Of a stretch of 64,000 bases of DNA, positions 22,097 to 33,779 are shown piece after piece. Location of the stretch: positions 13,888,001 through 13,952,000 of the forward strand of contig JAPNXP010000002.1 in NCBI GenBank assembly GCA_028753945.1, written 5' to 3'. The stretch is from Hexactinellida sp. DTS-2022 (lineage: Eukaryota; Porifera; Hexactinellida). The notes under the pieces were generated by a model. That model was given only the letters and a program-made list of their open reading frames with translations, was not told where the DNA came from and made no database searches. The number at the start of each line of letters is the position of its first letter. Position 1 is the stretch's first letter. The position numbers and the translations under genes are program-made.

Positions 22097-23794
22097 CAGT
22101 GTTGGGGTCAAATACACAAGTATTTTGTAATTGACCATTTAAATAGATTTGCAAATTATTTGAGCTGTATTTAAATACATATACAAATGTATTTGTATTT
22201 ATCTCAAATACTGTCAAATACTATCCTTACAAAACAATAGGTGATATTTTGTTGGCTGAGTGATAGTGCCTAGCTTTCAGCACAGCTGTAATTTTAGAAT
22301 ATTTATTCCAAGGTGAGGAAAGTAATTTGAAGCAAAAATATTTGATGTATAGTTTGATATAGTAGTACAGTTAGACTCTGGATATTTAATACGAAAATTA
22401 AATAGGAGAAATCTCAGTTAATTAAGGTGTTAAGGTATACAAGGTTTAATTCGCCTAACCTATACAACTGCATGCCAGTGACTCCGGTTAACATGAACAA
22501 ACCAGGGGACCGTCTAAATTACAGCTAAATAGTTAGTATACAGAGTTGAAAGTATTTGTATTGAATTTAAATACATTTGTGAATTATATTTGCACAGTGG
22601 TTTATTGACAGGGAGTTGGACAATTTTTTACCAATTCTGATCTCTTCAAAAAAGTTTTTATCGTGTTCAGCATAATCGAGAACCTAGGTAACTGTTTTTA
22701 CAGTTAAAAATTCCAAGTAGAATTAGAAATATGATGCAGTGTCTATAGTTTCAATGGCTAAATATAATTGAAGAAATTTTGTGGTTAACTATTATGCATC
22801 ATTTCATGCTCGTGTATCTCATTAGATTTCGATCACAATCAGCTAATATTTTCACAGTGTTTAATTATAATTTAAATCATCCTAAAACTGTTGAATACTC
22901 TTCATATAATTATTTGTCCTTTAGTATAATTATCATTGCAAATTATGATTAGCTGGAATTGTCCGAACTGCTAAATTCCATGTATTGGTATTGCGTAAAC
23001 TGTTGTGTCGTCTCGTGTCGTTTTACTAGCCCTATTTTAATATAAAGTTTAACTATATAGCTTGAATTTTAACCACTTTCCAGCCCCGCGCAACCGCGCG
23101 CAAACCAAAATCTACGTGTCTATATACGGGGGCTTTGAAGATTTATATACGAAGATTTTAATTTTTTTCTCAAAATTTCATCAATTAGTAAACTAAATGA
23201 ATAATTTAGAAGCGTGGGATTACCTTTCAACCAAGGAAACTATACGGGTTGCTGTAAATGTAATAGACAATGCAAGGGTGATCAAATGTCAAAATTGGAT
23301 CAAGAAAACTGGTCGAATCGTTGATGTTAAAAAAGCTGGTTATTTAACTGGCCTAGGCTCTCGAATTACATTATCAACTTAATTTAGATCTAAACCATGC
23401 ATTTATTTAGAGATGCATATAAATGAATTAGCTCTAGTTTTTTTGAAAATACTAATTTAGCAAATATTTGTGGAATTATGGGAATTAAAAAAAATACTAT
23501 GACGTCATAACTTAAAAATTTGAAGCCGTACTAATTTTCTGAGTCCATAAATGGATTCACAGGTATAGATAACCCATTGGTATATAATACATTTGATAGG
23601 TCTATCTGCTCTGGAAATACCTACTTCCTGTGAATGGTCCAAATAAACCACTGTGATTTGATATATATTTAAATGCATTTTGACTTTGAGTTTCGGCAAA
23701 TTATTTGTATTCAATTTAAATACGTACAAGGAGAAAAGTATTTGTATTGTATTTTAGTACTATAATTATGAATTAGTATTTGACCCCATTGCAG
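22097..23794. mobile_element. Possible large hAT-like element with TACAAATA subterminal repeats
   Basis: CAGTGTTGGGGTCAAATAC on the left and GTATTTGACCCCATTGCAG on the right are inverted ends; the flanks share TATCCC. Both ends carry clusters of AAATACAAATGTATTTGTAT-like subterminal repeats (22140-22220, 22550-22600 and 23690-23760). The interior is AT-rich; the only open frame of note (23197-23382) has no recognisable domain. Confidence 0.55.
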
Positions 23795-24021
23795 TATCCC
23801 AATGAGCGTCGGGCTATACATTAGAACCTGCATGATCCGACAAATTACATTTTTATTTAGTTAACACGAGGTGTTGATATCTTTCTTCTTTTCACCGTGT
23901 CCATTATAATTAACACCACACTATATATTTTCAGAAATTGAATTACAATATAGGACCCCAGTGGCGTAGTCATGGCCAGCCGCCCCGTGTGTCGCAACCA
24001 GTGTAGACCCCTGACTCCACC
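23795..24021. other. Short intergenic stretch with a hAT-like end
   Basis: CAGTGGCGTAGTCATGGC at 23959 looks like a hAT MITE end, possibly truncated by the element that follows. Nothing coding. Confidence 0.4.
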
Positions 24022-24164
24022 TAGAGCAGTAACCAGGGTGCGGCACTTGGGGCAGAACTAGCACACAAATTTATTGTGCCCACTAGTATAATACTATTAT
24101 ATAGTAATATCGCACCCAAAATTTAGCAGTACCGAAACTTCATGCAGGCCTAGCCACACCTCTG
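24022..24164. mobile_element. 143-bp hAT-type MITE, 8-bp TSD ACTCCACC
   Basis: Starts TAGAGCAGTAACCAGG and ends CTAGCCACACCTCTG, between exact 8-bp repeats ACTCCACC (24014-24021 and 24165-24172). TIR match is imperfect but the duplication is clean. Confidence 0.7.
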
Positions 24165-24782
24165 ACTCCACCGACTTAGTATTTCAGCCATTTGGCCCAG
24201 CTTAAATAGTTAGGGCCTGCTGCAAGGGCGGATGCGCCCAAAGTGGGGTACAAAATCTCAATACTCATGGTATATTTTCTCGAGTACTTTATATTATAAA
24301 TAAGTGCTACCTCGATTAACCGGACTTCGTTGGGAGCCCAAAAGGTTCGGAAATCGAGGTCTCGCCTCTCGCGGTACAATTAGACCAATATGTAATGGGA
24401 TAGAAGTTCGGATAATCAAAATTTCTAGAAAAGAGGGTCACACCAAAAAATTCACTCTCTCGTTACCATCGTTCGCTGTTCACAAGGTTAAATTTCCGAC
24501 CGTTTTCCAGCGAACATCCCTTCAGGAAAAATTAATCCGCTATGGAATTACAAAAATTTCCGAATCCTCTCCTGAAGAGACAACTGTGAGCAACTTTTTA
24601 TAAGCTAGACAATGGAGTGACTAAACAAATTTAAAATACTTAATGCAGAACATATAGTCAAGACTATATGATACAGTACATAATGGATAATATAATGATA
24701 ATGGTGGGGAGATAGCTTTTTGGCCAAATTATCACTATATTCATAATTCCTTAGCGAATTCAACTGGTAACAATATTTATAC

Positions 24783-25083
24783 TAGGGCTGAAACGAATAT
24801 TCGAAATATAACGAACGAACCTTTTTCTAAACGAACGAATATTTGAATATTCGTTCGTTTTGATGACTAAGCATTAAATCAAATTCCGACCTGTTGCAAT
24901 AGTTTAATCATAGTTACTACTGTATTATACAAAAGGCAGTCATTACTCAGCTAGTTGAATGTATAATTATGATCACTCCAATCTAAACAAAATTTATGTT
25001 GTTTACCAAAAAATAGTCAACGAATATTGTTGAATCATTTCGAAAGAATATTCGAATATTCAGGTATATTCTTTTCAGCCCTA
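24783..25083. mobile_element. hAT-type element with CGAATATTCG repeats, 8-bp TSD ATTTATAC
   Basis: Starts TAGGGCTGAAACGAATATTC and ends CTTTTCAGCCCTA, flanked by exact 8-bp repeats ATTTATAC (24775-24782 and 25084-25091). Much of the 301 bp is variants of CGAATATTCG and AACGAACGAA. Half copies of the family are at about 19363-19450 and 62526-62620. Confidence 0.9.
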
Positions 25084-25091
25084 ATTTATAC

Positions 25092-26159
25092 TGTAAAATA
25101 TGGCCAAGGAAGGTCAAAATTCCAATATTCTTGTATAAACTGTGCATAAATTATCACTATATCCAATAAATTTACACCTAAAGTGTCAATATTCACTATA
25201 TCCAATATGTACTGTATGTTATTTAAATTACAGACGATACAATTATTCAGGAGTTTTCTACGGCCCTGGAACCCAGATGTACTATTGGTCGTAATTTTGT
25301 ATGTAGGCCCCAAGTATATATATCCCAGGTAAATTCTAATCTCAGCTACAGAACAGGCGACCCCATCGTAGTCGTTCATTGACGACTACGAGGGGGTCGC
25401 GATCTCAGTTGGGAATCACTGATTTAAATCAAACAACCCTGTAAGAAAGTGTCATTTAAAATATATCCCGCTCTCCTTCCGAATTTTATTAAAAACATAA
25501 TTCTTATAGACAGTCGAATATACAATGAGCATACAAATATCATAAACTTAATAACGTGTGAAGAGTTATGAACTCACCTACAGATCTATTGCAAAATTTC
25601 TGTAAATGATGCAGTTACGAATTTCTAGTATTTCTTTCGAATAGATTACTACCTCGTTATAAATATTATACAACTAGTAGATTGAAATATAATATGACTA
25701 CCAGTATGCTTATGCGTTTCTACGCATATTGCTTTACAAAGGTAATATTATATCGAGTTAATATCATAAAAGTAATTGTTGCTATATAAGTCTGATTGGT
25801 TAATTTAGGGTCTATAGTTGATAAAGAAGTATAGATATTACCTAGTCACCATAATTATGTTAGATACATAATTATAAATACGTACTTATAAACTTTCAAG
25901 AGATATGTAACTCCATCGTAATTTCATTACTTGAGTATTTATTATTACTATTATTATTTCAATAAAAGTATTAAAATAAACTCGGAGATAAAGGTTTTAT
26001 TTTTAAAATATAATATCATTATTTAACAGTACGAAAATCTAGAGGCTGTGGATAGGGTCCATTAGTCCATACCCATTTTCCTCTTTTCAAAATACACATT
26101 TACAATAATATTTTGTATTTACAATGCTAATATTCTAAAGTTTTGTTAGCATGATGATT
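25092..26159. other. AT-rich intergenic sequence with a solo transposon end
   Basis: At 25417-25442 TTTAAATCAAACAACCCTG is a solo end of the GATTTAAATC-type element found complete at 39914-40490. The rest is AT-rich with short open frames lacking any recognisable content. Confidence 0.45.
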
Positions 26160-26307
26160 CAGGGGCGTAGGCAGGGGGGGTTTCCCGTTGCCCGGAAACC
26201 CCCCTAAACCTCTTAGATATACGTAACAGTAGTCTAAGTGTACAGAGTCGACTGTACTAGTAAGCTGTTTGGAAACCCCCCTAGTGACCACCCTGGCTAC
26301 GCCCCTG
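26160..26307. mobile_element. hAT-like MITE with GGGGCGTAGGCAGGG ends
   Basis: The ends CAGGGGCGTAGGCAGGG and CCCTGGCTACGCCCCTG are near-perfect inverses. The flanks (ATGATGATT and TGATTTGAC) give no clean 8-bp duplication. The interior has GGAAACCCCCCTA repeated in both orientations. Confidence 0.7.
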
Positions 26308-26537
26308 TGATTTGACACATTTAATTGGTGCATGTACAACCGGGAGGTAAGAGCCTTATAATAGTTAAGTACGTATACTATCAAGCCGAAATGAATTACA
26401 AATTATTTGAAACGTCTGCCGGACTCTGCCCAGTTCTTCCGTTGGATATTGAATCACAACTTTAAACCAACGCTGATTGAATAATCAATTAATCAAATTA
26501 TTATTCAAATAATGTTACATAAATGAATTTGAGGCAG

Positions 26538-26909
26538 TAAGGCCACTGTTTGTTGGAATCTTGTTTCAGCTCCACCGCCCGCGTCAGATTTCACTCCCGC
26601 ACGAATATTGTCATTATTGTCATTATTTCCATTATTCCATCCACAATTCAAGTAAAGCCACTGTACGTTGCCAATTTTATTGTAAGACACACTCTAAAAT
26701 AGCCATAATAGCCTATACCAAGCATTATTACCCAACGATTGCATTGCATATTTATCAATAAACACTCACAAATTAGAATATTTGCTCAGATAATTATTAA
26801 CTATGTCGTCATCAAATAATGAGATAATGATAATGAGATGCCGCCCGCCCGCATCCTCTGATAGACTTCGTGTGGAACTGAAACAACATTGTCATTAACA
26901 GTGGCCTAA
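26538..26909. mobile_element. About 370-bp MITE, copy 2, opposite orientation
   Basis: TAAGGCCACTGTTTGTTGG and CATTAACAGTGGCCTA form inverted ends. The interior is the inverse of 16614-16993 (TCAGATTTCACTCCCGCAC, CACTCTAAAATAGCCATA, GATGCCGC). Short open frames across it are not genes. Confidence 0.85.
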
Positions 26910-27898
26910 TATAAGTTATTTTTATTTGTAACAAAAGATTAAAAATAAATTAAACAAAAGTTGATGAATAATCAATTAATCGTAATAGTATTCTGATAAT
27001 AATTTTGATATAAACGAATTTGAGACAATATTGTATGTAAATTTCTAACCAGTGGCGGATTTACCATCTGACTAAAGCTCTAAGCCCACCTCTGTCTTAG
27101 GCCCAGTTTAGGCCTCCGGTTATAACGAACTCCTGTTATAACGAAATGATACTACGGTCCCGAGCACTTCGTTATAACGGGAGTTGACTGTAGATGTAAA
27201 GGACTCATACCTTTTAGAACGTATCTGTAGCCTTGTGTATAGATATTTGTTGATAAATAACCATTAGAATTGCTGTCCAAGCTACTCAATAAAACAAAAT
27301 CAGTGCAATAGCGTCGTTGAAATGAGTTGCTGGTAAATGAAGAGTTTCAATTGCAATAATCGAAATGTGTTAACTAGTATAATACAGATAGTAAGTAGTA
27401 TACAATAAATGAGTTCCAAATATGAACAGACAATATAGCACGTAAATGTCTAAATACTACAATTCTACAAAAGTAGTTTAATGAAATTACTACAGCTAAT
27501 ACTGCAAAAGCTATTAAATGAAATACTAATACTACAGCTAATACTGCAAAAGTTATTGTAAATGATACAAACTAAGTCAGGACTGAATTACTAGCCAATG
27601 ATTAAATAACCAGGGTATTACTCTGCCCAGCGATAAGAATTTACTTTCCCTTTTTAGTCTACTTAATACAGCAATAGAAGCCCATGCAGCATACATTCAC
27701 AGACAATTATTCGGGCCCCCTTGCCCCCGGATCCCGGGATAATTACCCCGCTTTCTCAGATCCGGGCAAATTCCGAGTTATGGGCACCCTCCGGACCACA
27801 GTGCCCGGATAAGGGAGGTTGGAGTGTACATCACAAATCCTATACTAATATGAATTAATTTACTACAAAACATCTTCACTTAATTAATTAAGGTAACG
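26910..27898. other. AT-rich intergenic sequence with pogo-like fragments
   Basis: CTTCGTTATAACGGGAGTTG then ACTGTA at about 27167-27192 is a mariner-like end related to those at 36886 and 55158. About 27480-27560 is an imperfect tandem duplication (TACTACAGCTAATACTGCAA). About 27800-27829 carries GTGCCCGGATAAGGGAGGTT then GGAGTGTA, a pogo-like end. No gene. Confidence 0.5.
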
Positions 27899-28047
27899 CA
27901 TAGGCGTAGCACGCGGTCCGGCTGGTCCGGCCATGGCCGGACCAGTTTTCATTTATTCTACTATATTATATAGGACGGACGGTCCGGTTTTGGCCGGACC
28001 ACTTTAACTGTTTGGCCGGAGATTTTTCAGAGCCGTGCGACGCCCGT
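27899..28047. mobile_element. hAT-like MITE with GGTCCGG interior
   Basis: CATAGGCGTAGCACGCGG and CCGTGCGACGCCCGT are inverted ends; GTAACGC occurs on both sides (27893-27899 and 28048-28054). The interior is built of GGTCCGG/CCGGACC units. The first bases resemble those of the 2493-2781 element. Confidence 0.7.
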
Positions 28048-28289
28048 GTAACGCTACCACCTACGAAGTTATAAAATAATTGTGTTGTATAATCTAGATG
28101 TGTAAAAATCGAAGTGAATATTGTCAGCGATTTTTACCATAACTAGTAAGTTAGTAACTACAGTAATTATTTTAAGATGCAAACAGCTATGACTTGGATC
28201 TTTATTTGGAGCAATTATTTCAAAAAGCATATTTATTGGTTCCTATGGAAACAATACAACTATTAGAATTTTTCTCAACCCATAATAGT

Positions 28290-28648
28290 CATAGATGCAT
28301 TATACGATTATACCTTATACGTTCAGGGAGCGTATAATCCACCTTATATACGTTAAAATCGTTATACGTTATACTTCGTATGATGATTATACGTTACGTA
28401 TGATGATTATACGTTAAGTATGATGGCATTATACGTTAAGTATGATGGCATTATACGTTCACTCAGGGCCGGCGCCACCGGGGGTGTCCGGACACCCACT
28501 GCCTCAAGGAAATGAAGCGGTGCTTGGACAGTGACACCCACTAGACTATACAGTGACACCCACTACACCCACACCTCATAATACGTGGCGCCGGCAATGT
28601 TCACCTATCGTATTATATACGTTATACGTTACGTATAATGCAACCATG
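28290..28648. mobile_element. hAT-type element with CGTATAATG repeats, copy 1, with nested MITE
   Basis: Starts CATAGATGCATTATACG and ends CGTATAATGCAACCATG. The flanking 8-bp repeats ATAATAGT and ATAATAGC match at 7 of 8. The interior is TATACGTTA and CGTATGATGATTATACGTTA units. A 136-bp MITE (28464-28599) is inserted; the second copy (59863-60696) shows the empty site GTTCACCTATCG. Confidence 0.85.
28464..28599. mobile_element. CAGGGCCGGCGCCACC MITE, copy 1
   Basis: Inverted ends CAGGGCCGGCGCCAC and GTGGCGCCGGCAATG; GTTCAC flanks both sides. Interior carries GGTGTCCGGACACCCACT and CAGTGACACCCACTA twice. An inverted full copy is at 45571-45715. Confidence 0.8.
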
Positions 28649-28898
28649 ATAATAGCCCGAATAAGTTTTTCTTTTCATATTAATTTGGTTATTAGTATGC
28701 GTTTGAAGCATGTGTGATATGGTTAAAAACTTCAGTATTTCATTTCTTTTTGTGGATTTAAAACCTTTTCACCGGATTTGGGGCCTTTTCGGTGATTTTT
28801 TTCAAAATTAGTGCTGCAGATTCGTTAATATTTGGATCATCAATAAACAATACGGTTAAATTTAAAGCTATATACGTCATACGTGTGTATATAAATAT

Positions 28899-28970
28899 CA
28901 GGGCCGGCGGAAGTGGTCATACAAGTCAGGGCATGGCCTGACCACTTTATAACTGCTTCCGCCGGCCCTG
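28899..28970. mobile_element. 72-bp hairpin CAGGGCCGGCGGAAG element
   Basis: CAGGGCCGGCGGAAGTGGTC and its inverse GCTTCCGCCGGCCCTG enclose CAGGGCATGGCCTGACC. Related ends are at 56786-56940 and a diverged pair at about 44100-44235. It would fold into a strong hairpin. Confidence 0.75.
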
Positions 28971-29261
28971 TATATGATATATACTACCTATTACTACATT
29001 CATTTGATTATAAGTGTACATTGTGAAGAATTCAAATGTTAAAATTAATTAAAGATTAATTATTACAAATAGAAATTAGGAATTTAGGAATACGTGTAGT
29101 ATTTACGTTACTATTTTGAATAATAGAATTGACATCATCAACTTCGTAAAATGTTCCAACTTCCAAGAGTTTTAATTGCTCTTGTATGAAACACATATTC
29201 ACTTACAAACCAATCAATAACAGTCATTATCTAGCAGATAGCCTTATGTAATATGTTCCAT

Positions 29262-30338
29262 CCGTGACCTTCCTTATATAAGGCCTTACTACTGAGTAGA
29301 CTGCTGGACCATGGATTACTTAAAGGCCATTGATTATTAGCTGACACTGCCTGACAGACCTGAGAAATGCATTATAATTATATAGAAAGTTAGGAACATG
29401 ATATCAAGGCATACATAACACCCTTTAGAATTGTGATATATCACCATTTGATTACGTAATCGCTATTTTTCGTGGGAATTATCGTGTTTTCATAGCCTGC
29501 TTTTAACATCGTTAAACGGGTTATAAATGTTCAAAATTGGAACATGAGGAAGTCCATAACTCGTTGAATGAAATATATCGAAATTATAAATGGAATGTTC
29601 ACACATTCCTCGGTTGCCAGGGAAATGCATATTTCTTAAAATGAGCCATAACTCAAAAACTATCTATTTTATGTAAACTATGCTAGTACTGATCTATCCG
29701 CAATTGGTAACTTCCTATTCATTAATAATACATTTTCTAGGCCTAACTTCAATATTTTTGAGATAATGAGATTATTAGCACTTAATTCTTTATCTGGTAA
29801 ATTGGTAATACACTCATTACCTCAAAGATTATTGAAGTTAGGCCTAGAAAATGTATTATTAATGAATAGGAAGTTACCAATTGCGGATAGATCAGTACTA
29901 ACATAGTTACATAAAATAGATGGTTTTTGAGTTATGGCTCATTTTAAGAAATATGCATTTCCCTGGAAACCGAGGAATGTGTCAACATTCCATTTATAAT
30001 TTCGATATATTTAATTCAACTAGTTATGAACATCCTCATGTTCCAATTTTGAACATTTAAAACGCGTTTAACTATGTCAAAAGCAGGCTATAAAAACACG
30101 ATAATTCCCACGAAAAATAGCGATTACGTAATCAAATGGTGATATATCGCAATTCTAAAGGGTGTTATGTATGTATGCCTTGATATCATGTTCCTAACTT
30201 CCTATATAATTATAATGCATTTCTCAGGTCTGTCATTACTATTTATTGAGATAAAAATATGTCGGCTAATAATCAATGGCCTTTAAGTAATCCATGGTTC
30301 GGGTTAGTGGTAAGGCCTTATATAACGAAGGTCACGGT
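29262..30338. mobile_element. 1.08-kb near-palindrome (foldback element) with about 510-bp arms
   Basis: The left arm (29262-29770) starts CCGTGACCTTCCTTATATAA and the right arm (29813-30338) ends with the inverse TTATATAACGAAGGTCACGG; only about 42 bp separates them. Matching pairs run the whole length, for example TAATCCATGG against CCATGGATTA, TTTTTCGTGGGAATTATCGT, CTAGGCCTAACTTCAATA and CATTCCTCGG. The left end has a short extra piece (GCTGACACTGCC) that differs from the right. No coding frame. No clear target duplication. Confidence 0.9.
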
Positions 30339-30871
30339 TCTATCGTATTCAGTATACTAAAGAGTAATTACAATATGGAGAAGATGTCTGATTTACATAA
30401 AAAACCGTTAATAAAACGTAGAATTGATTAGCGACCTAATAATTTTAATTGATATATAGAAAGAACATCCTTAGGAGAATACAACCTCTATATTTTCAAT
30501 AACTAATTCGAATTATTAAAGAGACACTGGACCAGAATACAAATTTCGATATAACTGACGAACAAAAGCGAAATTGAGAAATCGGGCTTCGAGGTGATCA
30601 TCTCCAGGAAATTATATATCTACTGTCCAAATTTTTAATCTCTATCCCTAATGGTCTAGTCCGGCCATCGCGTACGGCCGGCCGGCCGGAAGTCCGACAG
30701 AGGTAAATTTAATAGTGTGCACTTATAGTATAAAACTATAGTAGGACGCTACTATAACGTTTTTTTACTAGAAGAAGCACACTAAAATGTGACGAAGAAT
30801 ACACAACTACAATAATATATACTTTGTTTGTATTATTATGAATATATTATCATGAATAAGCCTGTCACTGG
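30339..30871. other. AT-rich intergenic sequence
   Basis: Contains a short GC-rich palindromic patch at about 30660-30700 (GTCCGGCC, CGGCCGGCCGGCCGGA). Otherwise AT-rich, no gene or clear repeat. Confidence 0.4.
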
Positions 30872-31085
30872 AAAATTGGGTCCGAAAAATTGATCCGGGA
30901 CCAAAATTTCATGGAAAACTGATCATAGGACAATTTTTCCATGCAATTTTGGTACTCCGGACCAATTTTTGGGGAAAATTGGTCCGGGGGACCAATATTC
31001 CATGGAAATATGGTCCTAAAACCTGTTTTCCATCGAATTTCGGTCCCCCGGACCAATTTTTTAGGGGACCAATTTTCCAGTGACA
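30872..31085. mobile_element. Foldback element made of GGACCAATTTTCC units
   Basis: The ends CTGTCACTGGAAAATTGG and CCAATTTTCCAGTGACAG are inverted. The whole interior is variants of GGGACCAATTTTCCATGG and its complement. No clean target duplication. The open frames on its minus strand are products of the repeat, not genes. Confidence 0.75.
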
Positions 31086-32357
31086 GTCCAATATATCTTT
31101 CTATTATTTAAATTACGCGATCATAATATTTAGAAATTAGAATCCTAAGTTACGATTAAATATTTCTCCATAATTATAGAGCTAATTTTAATTAACAACA
31201 TGAGCCTGAAAACAGGCTTTTTAAAAAACTGATGTATGGTGTGGATGGTCCCCCTTATTAATATTGAATATAAAACCACTCAGATTTTACTGGGAGCAAC
31301 TTCCCTGAAAATTCTTAGAATAGTACCATTTCGTGTTACGCTCCACGGTACCGTAGATGTTCCGGCTGGACCATCGATGGCGTCGTACATGGTCCCCGGA
31401 CCATCCATGGCGCCATGGATGGTCCGGCCGGACTAACAGTAGGGGGGACCATTTATGGCATGACATTACCGTTTTATAGCCACACTCGAATGGCTTGTGT
31501 AGTACAACTACGTATTCACAATATTGACAATCCGAATTATTGGGATTTGAATATTGCTCTTCACGATTTTGGAATAAATTTGTGGATTTTAGAGGGTAAA
31601 AAAGCTTCTTAGTCAGCCATAAATTCCTATTGTTTATCTATCTATATACGTATTAATAAAAGCACAATTATCCTTTGCTTGTTTGAGTTTGTCCAGAATC
31701 AATTGAAGACTACCACCCAGAGAGAGGAAATTTCGTATATACTCTACCCAGCCAAAAATATTTGAATAACCAGAATTTTGTGCCACTCGCTTATGACATG
31801 ACACAAATTCTACTGCGTTTATATAATCTGAAATGAAAATATCATACTAGTGTTATAAACTTGAAAACCTAGTGAGGGGCGGCTACCCGATGCTGCTGGT
31901 GCGGCGAGCGCCGTACCACTTTTCAGGATGGCCAGCTTTGCTGCACCACCTCTGTTCTAAATGATAATTTAATGATTTAATGGTTTAATAATTGCCGAAT
32001 CATAATCTAATACCTGATGCAGCGTCGCCGGACCGCATTCAAATACTGTAAAATTCTCCGCCGTACCACTTTTCGAAGGACGTGCCGCCTCAGCGACTGC
32101 TAGTGGTTTGAGATCATGTTATGTCGATATCTTTGAAGTTGTATATGTGTCCCTATCATGAGCTACTTGTGGCACAATTTTCCAATTGTTCAAATACTCT
32201 TGGCCTGGTTTCCGCATACTTTTGATATATTTATAAATGTCCGTCACGTCCCGGGATACCGATAGAAAAAAACCGATAATTAGAATAACCCGGTATTAGA
32301 AAAACCGGGTTTTCAACTGTATATAATCAGAATTATTTTGTAATTTGTTTAGAATAG
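31086..32357. other. Upstream flank of the MYT1-like kinase with repeat fragments
   Basis: About 31240-31450 has repeated GGACCATCCATGGCGCC/ATGGTCC units of a satellite-like element. About 31873-31955 is the inverted relative of the 16499-16577 element. At 32300-32319 AGAAAAACCGGGTTTTCAAC then TG, followed by TA, is a mariner-like TIR end that stops 39 bp before the kinase start codon. Confidence 0.5.
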
Positions 32358-33779
32358 ATGTCTTTTGAAAATGACTGTGTTCTGCCGACTCCAAATTTTG
32401 ACTTTTCATTTTCACAAGATTTTTTAATTCGAAAGGAAAATACCTATCAGGGCAAATTTGTCCAATCTTCAAAACTTGTTAAAAATATTGAACTATCAGA
32501 AGTTCAAAAACACCTTGGTCAAATCAATGTAAACGAATCCTTGAATTCGATGGATCATTTTTCGAATTTATCATTTATAGAAAAGCTGGGGGAAGGAAGT
32601 TTTGGTGATGTTTTTATGGTGAGAGATGAAGCGGAGGACAAATACTATGCTGTCAAAAGGATCAAAAGAAGAAAGTTCAGGATTAATACAGATGATTCCC
32701 ATAGATCAAAGGAGATAATTAATATCCAGTCAATAGGAGATCATGTAAACTTGGTTAAATTAATTTGTTTTTGGGAGGATTACTCTTTTATGTTCATGCA
32801 ATTTGATTTGTGTTCATCTTCTTTGAAAGATTTCCTCTCCACTCATGGTCCTGTTTTGTTATCTGATATTTGGTGGATGTTGAAAGATATTTCTACAGGA
32901 CTAAGCCACATCCATGATAATGAGTTTATTCATTTAGATATTAAACCCGCAAATTTATTCCTCTCTTTAGACCACAAAACTGTTAAAATTGGTGATTTTG
33001 GTTTACTCTTTCACCTATCTGATTTAAGTCAAAATGCGAGTGAAGGAGACAATATGTACATGGCTCCTGAGTTGTTGAGGAGAATATTTTCTAAACCTGC
33101 TGATATTTTTAGTTTGGGCGTAACTATTTTGGAATTAATCACTAATTTAGATCTTCCTAAACAAGGCGTCCTCTGGCACAAACTTCGTCAGGACGATCTT
33201 CCCCCATTTTTGAATAGATTTCCACTTTCTATCATTACTATAATCACGAAAATGTTACAATCAGTTCCTGAAAATCGTATCCAACTCAGCGAAATAATTT
33301 TAACTTGTAACTCTGAAATTACTCAAATGAATTCAAAGAAATCGAAGTGCTATTTTAAAACATCAATAATTTTTTTGATATCAAATTTGTTACTAACTCT
33401 ACTTAAACTATTTATCGCAGATCCTTTCTACAATATATGGAAAAAGATCTTTTGTAGATCTGTATTGCCATGTTTGAATTGTGAGAATTGTACCTCCACG
33501 AACGATAATGTTTTGCATAAAATTGCAAAAGTGAATATATTCCATGCTTCCCCCAATGTATCAAAATTTAGATGCAGTGAAGTTTTTGATTCTGAATTTA
33601 ATCACCTAACGAACAATTCATTATATTTGACATCTACTCCAAATCTAAATAACTCGTACCCTTATGTTTTTGATAAATCTCCCTCATTTCAAGTTGAGAA
33701 GGTTGAAGACTTACCTACTAAAGATTTTAACCCTTTGGATCAATCATGTTGTTATCCTCGAAAATTATATTTCGATTAA
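32358..33779 (+). CDS. PKMYT1: PKMYT1-like membrane-associated CDK-inhibitory kinase
   Basis: A 473-residue single-exon kinase from ATG 32358 to TAA 33777-33779. Kinase landmarks are the glycine loop GEGSFGDV (78-85), YYAVK with the ATP Lys at 100, HLDIKPANLFL with the catalytic Asp at 194, DFG at 213-215 and MAPELL at 235-240 preceded by EGDNMY. The HLDxKPAN box and EGD..YMAPELL are diagnostic of the WEE1/MYT1 family. A hydrophobic segment (about 335-353, SIIFLISNLLLTLLKLF) lies after the kinase domain, where MYT1 has its ER/Golgi membrane anchor and WEE1 has none. MYT1 phosphorylates Thr14 and Tyr15 of CDK1 to block mitotic entry. All catalytic residues are intact. AATAAA-like motifs occur about 210 bp after the stop. 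No introns are visible, so a retro-origin is possible but unproven. Confidence 0.9.
   Translation: MSFENDCVLPTPNFDFSFSQDFLIRKENTYQGKFVQSSKLVKNIELSEVQKHLGQINVNESLNSMDHFSNLSFIEKLGEGSFGDVFMVRDEAEDKYYAVKRIKRRKFRINTDDSHRSKEIINIQSIGDHVNLVKLICFWEDYSFMFMQFDLCSSSLKDFLSTHGPVLLSDIWWMLKDISTGLSHIHDNEFIHLDIKPANLFLSLDHKTVKIGDFGLLFHLSDLSQNASEGDNMYMAPELLRRIFSKPADIFSLGVTILELITNLDLPKQGVLWHKLRQDDLPPFLNRFPLSIITIITKMLQSVPENRIQLSEIILTCNSEITQMNSKKSKCYFKTSIIFLISNLLLTLLKLFIADPFYNIWKKIFCRSVLPCLNCENCTSTNDNVLHKIAKVNIFHASPNVSKFRCSEVFDSEFNHLTNNSLYLTSTPNLNNSYPYVFDKSPSFQVEKVEDLPTKDFNPLDQSCCYPRKLYFD

Noticed and set aside
23197..23382. 61-codon plus-strand frame MNNLEAWDYLSTKE
   Set aside because: No family recognised; it lies inside a probable hAT-like element and is too short to support alone.
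30865..31091. Two overlapping minus-strand frames with repeated Ile-Gly-Pro motifs
   Set aside because: They are translations of the GGACCAATTTTCC foldback repeat.
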